Shown here piece by piece: positions 37,482 to 48,462 of a stretch of DNA of 64,000 nt. The position numbers and the translations under genes are program-made. Below the pieces are notes generated by a model, which was given only the letters and a program-made list of their open reading frames with translations, did not search any database and was not told the origin of the DNA. Numbering within the stretch: the stretch's first letter is position 1; each line of letters opens with the position of its first letter. This DNA comes from Bipolaris cookei (lineage: Eukaryota; Ascomycota; Dothideomycetes; Pleosporales; Pleosporaceae): assembly GCA_002286855.1 (NCBI GenBank), contig NRSV01000048.1, positions 224,150 through 288,149 of the forward strand, written 5' to 3'.

Positions 37482-40053
37482 AGCTAATCGAATGCTGAGA
37501 TGTAGTGAAGAAAGAAGGAAAACAGTAAGAAGAGCAAAGACAGTGGTAGAGCTGTTGTCAAGTTAACTTTTTTTGAGTGCCTTACAATTGAGAGGGGAGG
37601 GAAACATTGCAATAAGTACCATCACCGCCAGCGACATACCCACAAACAAGCTTATCCCGTCTTTTCTCTTGCTAGTCATGCCGTTGCCTGTTCCAAGCCC
37701 ACCAGGAACCGACGGTACCGGTGAGTTCTCTCCAATACCCCTGCTCGAACCAATTGGGCCGAACAGATGCAGTATGATGATGCTCGCTACAAGACGAGGC
37801 TTATGTCGTGCGGTATGGCCCGGTAAGCACCAGTGATATCATAGATCTGTTGGCCAAGTCAAGACACACGCGGATTAATGACGCCTTGAAACTATAGGCC
37901 ATCCATTTGTCGTGGTTCCAAGCAATCTAGTCCTGTCCGCATGTTGTCGCGAGTGGAAATCTGAATAGCAGTATTGAGGCTGTGAACACGACACCTCACG
38001 ATCGGAGGCTTAGTCCCCAACCTACCCTCTTTCTCTTTTCACTTCTCTTTTATCTGTCTGCTGCTTTGCACGTTTCACGGCCGTCAGCATTGTCTACCAA
38101 CGAAGGCAGATCTCAAGTCCCTTGCTGACGGGTGGCTGGTTTGGTTTCACTCTAGCTCAACTTCAACCTTTTTTCCGAAAAAAGCCAGGGTCAAAGAAAT
38201 AAAGATTCTGGAATGGTAGTACGTACTAGCCCAACTGCAAGGGAGGGGTAAGAAACATGTTGTCAGTTTTCGATCGGCAATGTGTGGGGTAGACCAGGAC
38301 TAACTAGCTTGGCCGACGACACCATCACCTAATCAGGTGCGCAGGGGGGGAACCAACCGTACTTTATGATCAACCTCGACTCTTGACCATACGATGCGTG
38401 CATCGAGCATGCTAGCATTAGATCGAAGAGTACTTTGGGGAGAAGGAGAAGGATTGCGCGTCCCCGTAGCGTTGGCCTTACATCCTTACCAAAACCACAC
38501 CACTTTTTGTCTTCTGTTGCTAAGGCTGAAAGGCTTAACCTGATAGCTGGTTTGACCCCAAGTTACATGGAATGTAAGTGTGTAACTTATTCATCAGCTG
38601 TCCAATTAAATAGAGTTTAGAAGCGCACGCTCTTCCGTCCTATTGCCAACCAACGGTCGTTGTCGCAAGGACACTGTGCTGACTTTTCTTTCTCCCATGT
38701 CCATTCAAATCATATCTAAATCGCCATGCACAAGAACAATTGTACATCTATCCGTCTATCCATCTCTCCATCCATTCAATCGTACATAAATCCCAAGCTT
38801 CCTTAGTCACCTCACTGCCTCACCCAAGTGCCCCCTCCGCCGGCGACTTTTCGCCGCGATCCTCTTCGGACGCCTTACTGTACCCACATCTACATTGGCA
38901 CTGCATGTAGTAGCTGTATGTACAACCAACACATACTACATGCACCCTCTCCACCCCCAGAAAAAATCATCCCAAAACCCCGTTGTGGAAAAGCATTATA
39001 CAGAAAAGCACAGCCCCTCAGTCCCCCGCGCCATTCCAGTGAGTAAGTCATTTGTAAGCGGCGGCAAACAACCCAACACCCCGGTATCACCACCTCGCCT
39101 AACCACGCCACCCTTGTTGCATTTGTCCCGAGCATCGAGCATCGAGCAACTTTCTTTCATTTCCACCTTTGAACTTAGGTCCTTGCCCTTCCTTTGCTGC
39201 GCGTATTTTGCTGCTGGGTACCTGTTCTTCCCAGTTTCTCTTTTTTTAATCATCACTGATCTAGAACTCTGGAGGAGGGTGGGTAGTAGGTTTTTGCAAG
39301 CGAAATTTAATTGCATTGTGTTTGTAATAGGTTGTTAGTTGTTGGGGAATGTTGGCGGCGAAGAAAGATTAAGCTGATAATACGATTGAAAAAGCTTGTT
39401 ATGGGATGACACTTGTTGCTTCTTGCATCATTTGGGCTAGGCATCGTGGACTGTGCTGTGCTGTACATACACCATGGGCTTGAGAATAGCGGTGGATGGT
39501 GGATGGATGGACAGCTGGGGTGCATTGTTTTGTGCAAGGTAAGGTAAGTGCATGGTGAAGTCTGTATATACACGCAATGGAATGCCATGGAAGGGAGAAA
39601 TATCGTGATTTTTGCTTTCCATTGAAGGCATGTGAATTGTATCTAGCCGTTCGGAGCATCTTCGCCCGCTTCAATATCGCTAACTCGAGATGAATGTCCC
39701 ACTAGACGCCCGCCGTTTCTCGCCTCGGCGGACGAATACCCCAATTCATGTGGCACGCTGCTGACATGCACAGCTTTCCACGATGCGTCAAGCGAGACGG
39801 ATAGGCATATCGCGTGCCGTGTGTGCTGAAACCCAAAGTAGCAGGTACTTGTCGCGTCCGGGTACCGCCGCTATGCAAAAGACCATACTTTTCCCCAACA
39901 AGGTTGTCGTGATATCCCGTCATCCGTCCCTTGTTTGCCTTCTTCTCCAAAACAATCACAGTTGCTCTGCGCAACCGTAACGATACTTTCAGTCATAATC
40001 ATAACTCGTCATCGTCGCTGCAATTTCTCTAGGGTCAACCATGTCGACTAACT
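37482..40053. other. intergenic 2.6 kb, no gene seen
   Basis: Begins with the fasciclin promoter. Several frames of 60-150 codons on both strands (for example 38895-39338) lack domains and overlap each other. CCATC/TCCAT short repeats at 38755-38785. Confidence 0.45.
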
Positions 40054-40734
40054 TCACCCCCTACTCCTCAACATCTTCCCCAACGACGCTCCCAGGATCT
40101 TGCTTTCTTTGCTTCTGCTCTTGGGCGTCGGACTCGCATGTCTAGATGAGGTCTTGGACTCGGCAGGCGAGGCCTCGCGGCGCTTTCTCCTCACAGCAGC
40201 ATCTTTGGACTCGGCACTGCTGGACGAGTTGAGTGTGTCGCTGCGTTTCCTGAGACGACGGGTTGAGTTTGACGTTTGCGCTTGAGGACGCGATTGCGTG
40301 GCAGATCTTGACGCTGATGATATCTTCGGCGGAGAGGATGTGGAAACTGCTCGTCGCCGTCTCCTCTCTTCGTCGATCTGTACAGGCCCGGGTTCTGGTG
40401 TGCGAGTGACGGCAGGACTCGGTGTTCGTATCCGTCTTTTCTGTTCTACAATCATGCTTTGCCGTTCCATTTCTTCCAGTTCGTCAAGAGATACTTTCTT
40501 CAACTCGGACGCTGGGTGCGGCCGCCGGGGTTCGCTTTCTGATCGCGATGCCGCATAGAAATCGAGTACTTTCTCGACTTGCTTCCTGTGTGCATCGGTG
40601 CTTGCTAGGCGTGTGACCTCGAGTACCAGCAGGAAGGTGAAGATGTACCCGACGAAGAATCCGAGCCGACTCCAGAACTCGTAAGTGATGAGAAAGGAAA
40701 AGAGTTTGACTGTGGAGATCATTGCGTTGATCAT
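40054..40734 (-). CDS. single-pass membrane protein with basic Ser/Arg-rich tail, 226 aa
   Basis: Intronless frame. From Met at 40734 the protein has 'VKLFSFLITYEFWSRLGFFVGYIFTFLLVLEVTRLA' (residues ~6-42), long enough for one or two closely spaced membrane helices. A helical segment with 'HRKQVEKVLDFYAA' follows, and then a charged tail (residues ~65-226) dominated by Arg, Ser and Lys. The tail may be cytosolic and phosphorylated. I do not recognise a family. An earlier Met at 40827 would add a weakly supported 31-residue leader; I prefer 40734 because the membrane segment then lies at the N-terminus. Confidence 0.68.
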   Translation of the reverse strand: MINAMISTVKLFSFLITYEFWSRLGFFVGYIFTFLLVLEVTRLASTDAHRKQVEKVLDFYAASRSESEPRRPHPASELKKVSLDELEEMERQSMIVEQKRRIRTPSPAVTRTPEPGPVQIDEERRRRRAVSTSSPPKISSASRSATQSRPQAQTSNSTRRLRKRSDTLNSSSSAESKDAAVRRKRREASPAESKTSSRHASPTPKSRSKESKILGASLGKMLRSRG

Positions 40735-42118
40735 TTTGCTGGAATGATTTGGAGTTTGGCAATTAAGGAACGGCTGTAGATTTGCGAAGCGGAGCGTCGT
40801 ATCGTAAAGAGCAGCGTGATACCCCAAACCCGTCGTGTGATCCCCAGCAAAGCCAGCAGTAGTATTATCAATATCCCTTCCAACAAACCGTTACATGCGA
40901 CCAGCGCTCAAAGTGTATACAGGTCGATATTCCAGTACGTTATCGCTGGAAGCCAGACACCAAGTAGTAAGAAAAAAGGCGCGAACCCCCCTCTTCAACA
41001 ATACGCCCACCCCTCAGTGCTGCTCACCCACCTTCCAATCCCACCGTTTCACCTCCGTGTTGCCAAGGGACCTTCTTACACAGGGGTCCTCCTTGAATGT
41101 TTGAAGTCGCGTCGCGCCAGATCGTATTTAGCATGAAACGGCTGACAGGAAAACCGAGGAAGGGGTGTACGTAAGGCGCTGCGCTGATACGATGAGAGGC
41201 TGGGTTCCAGATATTTTTATATATTGTGGCTTTTGGGGGGTTATCTTTCATTGTGCAAGCGCTTGTCGTGTGATGGGGAGGTGAGAGCGGGTGGGGCAAG
41301 GGAGGGGCAGGGGGAGGGGAGTTGTAGCGAATAGATTTGCTTGGATGCGACGGACTCCAGAGATAGTAGTAGGAGCAGGCGAGTAGTTCGCCAGTAAGCG
41401 CTGGTGTTCGTAAGTACGACGGCATGTTCTCATGGATTTTAGCTGGAGAGCAATATAATTTGCAGCGGAAGAAGAGTCGGTGTGGGGATGTGTGCGTCAT
41501 TTGTTGCTTTTTTCACTATCTCATCATGGGCGCATGTAAGACGGCAATCTGCCTCCTTAAGCTAGTAGCGCCTCTTCATTTCCGCGTATCTTTTGGTGGT
41601 TCCGAAGGTGCCGGCGCATGTGAAAGAGAGAAAGGAGGAACTTCTCTGCAAGAAGATAGAGATGGCTACCAGTTGTAGGGGAAGTGAGGGAAGTGTTTAA
41701 CCCGTGAAGTTCTCACTACCAACCTTCGCTATGCATTATCACCATTGTCTTGGATATCCTTGTTCGTGGGTTCCAAAGAAGGTGTGCCACGATTGCGTTT
41801 ATGTATTGGTAGATAGCCAAAAAGGGCAATAGGGAAAGGCTTTAACATGTCCCACCGCCCATGCGTTCGCTTTATCTCGCTCTTGCTATTCAAAATGCCA
41901 CAACACGCCAAAAGCGTAATAATACAGCATATAGTCGTAGTGTATGCATGCAACTCCGCACTGAATTCCAGACCCAAACTCGCTAAATGAGGAGAGAAAA
42001 ACAAGAGGAAAAAACAAGCAAACGCCGCGCTCAACAAATGCAGCAAAATGCAACGGGGAAAAGGCCAAAAGAAGCAATATTTTTGCTCATCCAGCGTCTT
42101 CCCAAAAACAAAAAAGCT
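40735..42118. other. intergenic, no supported gene
   Basis: A minus frame at 41024-41500 (158 codons, Pro/Ser/His-rich) is the longest but has no recognisable domain. The left part is the promoter of the 226-aa membrane protein. Confidence 0.4.
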
Positions 42119-44745
42119 TCACCGCCCCCCAGGCAGAATCTCATCGTTAAATATGCTCGCATCCCAGCCCCGCTCTTCCATGAGCGTAGCAGCATCTTCA
42201 CTCATCCAATGTGTTTCTACCGCACTCGAACTTCGCATGCTTTGACTCTTCATGTAACGCCCAATGCGCGTTGTCTGCTCAAAGCCGACTACGCATCCCC
42301 AAATAGTCGCAGCAAGCCATGAAAAGAATGAAGAAACAGGGACCCACCAGTCCTTGATGAGATTGCGATAGATGAGGGTAGGAATGACGTAGGGATATTT
42401 CGGGGCATTGGGATTCACACTGAAAGGGTAGGGATACGAGTAGGCGTATACAGGCCGGCAGTATAACTCACTGTAGGGGGATCAAGGTCAGTTAAACAAT
42501 TCTCAATAGGAAATGGCGTTACAGGAGAACAAACGTACCAAGCAATCTCTTCACTTATCCACCAGACGAAGAGGGTGATGAGGAAAATACTCAGACCCGT
42601 TAGTCCGCCCCAGAACCTCAGCCGACTGTTGGATACATGGCGCAAGGACTTGAGTCGTTGCTCCCAGAACAAGCTCTTCCACCACTTCCACATTGAAAAG
42701 TACTGCACATGGTCTTCACTCGTACAGAGGCATGTCCGTTTGATCACCTTGATCTTCTCGCCATTTTCTCCTTCCTCGACATGCTCGACTCGGTCCTCGA
42801 CGCGCTTCATGCCTCGACTTACGTCACGGATGCTAGTACGCGCTGCACGGAGGCGATCGCTCATGCGATGCAGGTGGACGAGCTCTTGCTGTCTTTGGCG
42901 TTCTGCATCGTTGCGGGGTGCGTCGGTTGGAATCTGAAGACCCTGAAGCGTGTCTTCGTCTACTGCGATTTCAGTCAATGGAGTGATGAGCTCCTCGAGT
43001 GAGTTGATTGTGGAGTCACCAAAATCCGCTGTTGATTGTTTGTTGTGAGCTTTCGCTTCTTCGACGAGTGCTTGCAGTGCAGATCTGGGTAGTTGGGGAC
43101 GGATCACTTCCATAACAACATTTGCAGACCCTTCTGTGCTAGGTTTGAGTCTCTCAAGCGATTTGGTCTTGCGTAGATCGAATTTCTTGGGCGAGCGTGA
43201 ACGCGAACGGGATCTACTTGTAGAGACAGATCTCTGAATAGTACGTGGACCCGGTGTGTCGACCCAGGCACCAGTCACCACTGGAGTCTTGGGATTCAAG
43301 ATTGGTCTCTTTGCGGGCACTGGTGTCGCATCTACCCCGTTAGTCTTTGCTTCCTTCTCTGCTGAAGATTCTGGTAATCGTTCGGCTTCTTGCGGTGTCT
43401 CTTGTGACCCCTCTCGCTCTGTGCTCACTTGTGACGCAGGTGCCACAGGTTCGGAAACAGCTTTGGGCACGGACGCGTTCGCTTCCACGTTTTGCATCCT
43501 CTCTTTACCCGAAGATTGGGTACGCGTGGTCGCTGTCTCTGATGAGCCGTCCAGCGGCTCTGGGGGTGTCGTCTGTGGCCGCGCCGGGCTTGGGGTGTTG
43601 GAGGCTCTCGCCAGCCGACGCAACAGGTCTTGTGAGTCATGCCGGCGATGTGGAACACGCTTTGGTGGGATTCTTTCTGCAGTGGCAACCACTTCGCGAT
43701 CTACCTCAGCTATGCTCTCAGTGCTCTTATACATTGCAGAAGGCATATCTTCTTTCCCCACAGCCATTACCGGCTGCGATTTGCCAATTGACTGCCGTGA
43801 CTGTGTGCGCATACGCAGCTTTTTCTGGGGCTGCGGAGACTCTTGCACGGCTGGATCGGGGTTTGATACGCTATGGCTTGCACTCTCGGCTTTCCGCGCG
43901 AATGATGACCGTCGGTGCACTGGCTCGGGCGAGCCCGATCGTTCCTTTGAGCCCTCAATCTCGCGCCGCCGTATGTCGTCTAGCACGGTACTTCTGGGGA
44001 TGTAGGGCGTAGATGCAATCATGGAAGCTTCGTTGAGCTCAAAGGTGAGGTCCCACTCCTCGGATTCGGCGCGTGGAGTGCCGATCATTGACGTCTTGTG
44101 CGAGAGCGGGCTGTCTTCGACTGAGCGGTGTGGCAGGTTCGCATTGTTGCCGTAGTAGTGGTCGTTTGTCCCATCTTCTTCTGGAACCGTGGGCGTCTGC
44201 TGCTGCTGGTCCTCGTCGTAGGCGATGGACCGCATCCAGTGCCTGTTGCTCCTGCTCTTCTTGCCCCATGTCGTCGGCACATGTATTGCTGGATTGCTGC
44301 TCGTGCTCCCGCTACTGCTGGGCGGGCGGTCCAGGCGGTCCAGGCTGACATTTGTACTCGCCGCCGCTGTTGCCGCCGCGCTATTCCTCTCGAGGTTCTC
44401 CAGGGTCAAGCCTACGCGTGGATGTGTGCGCGCCTTTGTAAAGGGCTGGGGCCGGTCACTGGCGGCTTGGTTCAGTCGTCGTCTGTCGCGCTCATTGCGT
44501 ATCATGAGCTTATCAAAGTCGTCTTCGGCGTCATTTTCGAGCTCGCTCAGTCCAGACACGACAGAATCTTCATCGTGCAAATCGTGTCGGTCGTGGTTTC
44601 CGGTATCCATGGTGCCGAGTCCATTGGTCCTGGTGGTGGTTGTGGTGGTGGTAGCTAATGTGGGTCGCTGGAGGTGTGCGTAGCGTGACTTGACAACGGT
44701 GGCCGACGGCGGGGAAATGGGGTGGAGGGGCTGGCGCGTAGTCAT
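42119..44745 (-). CDS. uncharacterised large disordered protein with coiled coil and C-terminal membrane segments, 852 aa
   Basis: Exon 1 is 44745-42539, exon 2 is 42470-42119. The 68-nt intron starts GTACGT and ends CTACAG, and the phase-2 junction gives Cys. Residues ~1-560 are low-complexity, rich in Ser/Thr/Pro/Arg, with a conserved-looking 'KTPVVTGAWVDTPGP' and 'RSRSRSRSPKKFDLRKTKSLERLKP'. Residues ~575-690 form a helical region ('GDSTINSLEELI', 'ISDRLRAARTSIRD'-like coil). One clear membrane helix ('FWGGLTGLSIFLITLFVWWI', ~716-735) and a possible second ('VSSFFSWLAATIWGCVVGF', ~785-803) flank a Tyr/Pro-rich segment. The layout suggests a large cytosolic or nuclear N-terminal region tethered to a membrane, possibly the nuclear envelope or ER. 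This is inference; I know no function. Confidence 0.75.
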
Positions 44746-45045
44746 TGCCGGGCGGTGGGCTGGCTGCGATATCTGCGCATAATACTGAGGGCTGTGCGAG
44801 GATCTGGGGGTTGGTCTGCGTGGCTACAAGATATATTTCGAGTAATGAGGGCGGTAAGCGGACTAGCTTTGTGCATGTGTTGTCGCATCGCGCACGCGTC
44901 GTGGCTCGCTACGTAGGAACGTGCGCCACGGATTGCCGCAGGGATCAGGTCACCAGGTATACTGCACACACGTATAGGTATATGTTTATATACGTTTATC
45001 TATATCATGATTCAACATTACAATTCGCCTCATCGTCAGGAACCA
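44746..45045. other. short intergenic region
   Basis: Promoter of the 852-aa protein and 3' end of the QutR-like gene. No coding frame; a TATA-rich patch lies at 44980-45010. Confidence 0.45.
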
Positions 45046-47771
45046 TCATGGCTCTTGCTTATTAATGGCCTCCATCCTCCTCTTTACCATGTCGGCGTCA
45101 CTGTTGCCCTGCTCGTCCCTCCATGCACGAAACGCCTCTTCTCGCATCACTTTTCGCGGTGCTCGCTTGCCAGTGAACAGCTCAAACTGAGCAAAAGCTT
45201 GCTCGGGTATGAAGTCTAGCCCATCCATGTATGTCCAAAGCTTGTTTGTTGCATCTCGCACCTGTTGCTTCAGCGGAGTGTTGAGCGACTTATACGCCGT
45301 CTCCATGACAATCCCACCCGTGGGGCTTTCCATCCACTGCCCAGGAAGAGTGAACTGTGCTGCCGGCCCGCCGTCTATCGGATCGGTTGGTATGCAGGAA
45401 ACGATGATAGTTGGCTGGCGAAGCGTCTCTGGCCATGCGTCTTCACGTGACTCGAGAATCTTGAAGTTTGGCAGATTCTGAGGCGTGATCGACGATACAC
45501 TCGCTGTTTCTGTTGAGTTTGAAGCAAGACGCGAAAAGTGCGCAACAAGGCTCTTGGCCTTCTCAATTGTTCGATTGAAGATGACAATATTCCTCACCCC
45601 CATCTGCAACAGCGCGTAGACGGCTGCCCTAGCCATGCCACCAGCCCCGATGATAAGGCCACACGACAGCGGCCGTACCGCGTTCGCAGGAGACAGCCCC
45701 CTACGCACGCAAGACCGAATCCCTATCCACTCGGAATTGTCTCCGTACAGAGCCTGAATAGGCCCAGACTGGTTGCGTTCCTGGAAGATTTCCAGTTCGC
45801 TTGGGAGACTGCCATCCTGATTACGCCGACGCACGGGTATCACTGTATTCACAGCACCAATCGCGCGAGCATGCTGGCTCATCGAATCCACTAGTGCAAT
45901 CACCTCCATTTTGAAAGGCTGGATCACAATAGAACCACCAAAATTTGGCTGACGTACCAGTTCCTTGAGACTGTTGAGCGAGGGGCTCTGAATGCGAATA
46001 AATTCATGGGGCATTCCGCATGCCTGGTACGCAAGATTATGCATTGCCGGTGAAACACTGTATCCCAATCGCTTGCCAATGATGTAAATCTGCATCGGGT
46101 CAAGCGTAAACGAGCTATACAAAGCCTGGGTAACTTCTCGCGCTGTCACCCGAGAGTTGTCAGTGTGATGCGCCACTGGCCCTGCCGCATCCGTCTTCTC
46201 CGTTGCTGAAGGTGGCATAACGGGCGTCAAGTGTTTGTTGAAACAGACGGAGCGCCGACCTTCTCTTCCTGTATTGTAGCAGATCAAAGGCACTTGGGCA
46301 TCATGCTTTGCCATTTTTGAGCTGAAACTGCGAAGTGAAATGTCGTCATCAATGGAATAGACTGGCCGAGTAAATCGAACAGTAGAGCAACCAATACGCA
46401 CAGCCATTTCATACTGCACAACCCAAAAATTATCCTCCCATGGCGTGTCCATATGGAGGTGGCCAATGATCTTGGTTGTGCCTCGAGAGGCAATCAAATC
46501 CGTAAGCGTCGCTGCATCTAGCGACAAATCGACTGTCGCATACTCGGGTGCCATTCTCAATCCATGGCGTACATGTTCCAGATAAAGTGACCGATGGCCG
46601 TCTGTGGGAAATGTCGGAAGTATGTGATAAATAATGGGCACTACTGTACTTCTCCGTACTTTGGATATGCAGGCACTAACCTCATCCAGGGCATCGGCCA
46701 TGATGCGTTGTTGGCTAAGATCAAATATGATTTCAAAGGCATCTGATCCAACTTCCAGACGTTGTACATCTGCGTCTTCGGCTAGTATGTCTTCTAACGG
46801 TACCTGGACGGCACAAGTGTAGTTGCGGAGCTCGGTCGCCACGTCCGATAACGGATATCCAGGTTCCAACGGTGGAATCGACAACCTGACTGAGCCACCC
46901 GAGTTTTCGGGGTTTGTGACTATTGACAGGAACTTGAGAAATGTTCGTTGTGCTCTTTTCAATGTGAGAAATGCGGGGGCCACTGGCTGGTCAGCAGGAG
47001 TGTCGGCGCTAGTGATTTTAATCTCAGAAATGTTATAAAACTCGTAGTTAGAGCACCGCCGAAGGATGGGTGCAGTCAATGCCAGCATATCTTTCAGTCT
47101 CTTCAGATCGGGCCCCCCTAGATACCTGTGCAGACTGGAAAGGTCACGCTGCACGTGCACTATGGGGTGCGTGCGAGCAAAGTCTTGTATCAACGACTGT
47201 CCGTTTCTCTCCAACGAGAGCCCATTGCAGACAATGATGGCGCCCTGATCGTGCTCATCGAGAATGCTACGCAGAAGCTCTTCTTGGCGAAGATTAAAGT
47301 TGGCAGCCCCGAATTGCTTGCGGTACTTGGCAGTAGAGAAGCCCGTCGTATCTTGAAACATGTCTTCTACGTCGAGAACCCGCCTCCGGCATGCTATCGA
47401 AGCAATGACGGCCAAGGTGGACTTTCCAGTCCCAGGCATACCAAGTAGCACTATAGAGGCATCTGCTTTAAATGTGCGACGATGAGGACTCGCTGGAGGC
47501 AAGGGAGCGAAGGTGATGCGAGGGGTGGATCGCGCACTTGAAATGGTCGAGGCTGTTTGTTGGTCAGCACGCAACCAACCAGACAGGTACATCCTTACAT
47601 ACTTGCGCCATCTGGGCTGACCTTGCGCCTTTGAGGAAGTACTGTAGGGTCTACTGTTGTTGTCTCGCGCGTCACCGAATTACTATAGGAGCGGTAGCTA
47701 TCAGCAGCTTCGCCATTCTCTTCCTCTAAAGAGGCAAAGGCGCGTTTGGTCCCTATCGCTGCGGAGGCCAT
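45046..47771 (-). CDS. qutR: QutR/QA-1S-type quinate pathway repressor (fused shikimate-pathway enzyme domains), 891 aa
   Basis: Exon 1 is 47771-47603, exon 2 is 47552-45046; the 50-nt intron starts GTATGT and the phase-1 junction gives Thr. After a ~85-residue leader come three domains in the order of the C-terminal half of the pentafunctional AROM protein: shikimate-kinase-like with P-loop 'GMPGTGKST' (~94-102), type I dehydroquinase-like (~350-520, 'TTKIIGHLHMDTPWED', 'LTPVMPP'), and shikimate-dehydrogenase-like ('YSVSPAMHN', 'GAGGMARAAVYAL'). This architecture is that of the quinate repressor, which binds the activator and keeps it inactive without inducer. Length fits (known members ~900 aa). 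The Schiff-base Lys region of the dehydroquinase domain reads 'STVRFTRPV', with Arg where enzymes have Lys, consistent with a regulator. It is divergent from the QutA-like gene. Confidence 0.92.
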
Positions 47772-48462
47772 GATGGCGGTGCCGGCCTGGCTGAGGCTAC
47801 AGAAGCGTCAAGGGTTAAGATCTCGAACGCTCTATTTCTCTGGTGGTTCTTCAAGTAGCCGTGCGGCCGAATACAACAGGTGATATGGGTAGACTGTGGA
47901 GCCGAAAGTGGTTGGGATGACTCGAGGTATGCATGGTATGTATCATGGGAGGGATGGGCAAGGCAAATGTTAATCATCTGCCGTCAACCTGGTAAGCGAT
48001 TGAGAACGGCAGAGCACGAAAAAATGGACGGCAACTGATTTTACTCAAAGGCATGTCACAATGGTGGTGGTGGGCCGATGGATACGGGGTAGTAGCAGAG
48101 AGGGCAATGACCGGCTGAATGCGCCACCGGATAAGCCTTTTTCCTCTCACTTGCTTGTCGTGCCGAACTCGCGTATACACTCGACGTCTTGCGCTCCTGT
48201 TATGCACGAGGTATACACATACACTATCCTGCAACCCCGGTCCACCCTCCGCAATCCATAATACACCCCGGATCATCTGGCCGTTGAACTCCGTAGCGTC
48301 CGTGGACCAACCAGACTGCTCCGTCTCCCTTTCTCGCTGCCGACGCTTCTTACGTGGACTCTTTGGGTTACTACATGACGCCCTACATCTAGCTATGCAC
48401 GCACACCACTGAGCATCTTATTTCGTGATCATATATATTTCGATTCCATTCGCATCGGGCTC
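47772..48462. promoter_or_regulatory. shared divergent promoter of qutR-like and qutA-like genes
   Basis: The 691-bp gap separates the two start codons. It has no coding-like frame and holds a 16-mer resembling the quinate activator site (listed separately). The 150 nt before 48463 contain CT-rich and TATA-like (ATATATATTTCG at 48431) sequence. Confidence 0.7.
48129..48144. promoter_or_regulatory. putative QA-1F/QUTA binding site
   Basis: GGATAAGCCTTTTTCC matches 14 of 16 positions of the published QA-1F consensus GGRTAARYRYTTATCC. The left half-site GGATAA is perfect and the right half TTTTCC differs at one position. It lies in the gap between the repressor and activator genes, where autoregulation would be expected. 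Confidence 0.45.

Noticed and set aside
41024..41500. 158-codon minus frame
   Set aside because: Pro/Ser/His-rich with no domain; the sequence reads like CT-rich leader DNA. Not excluded as a lineage-specific gene.
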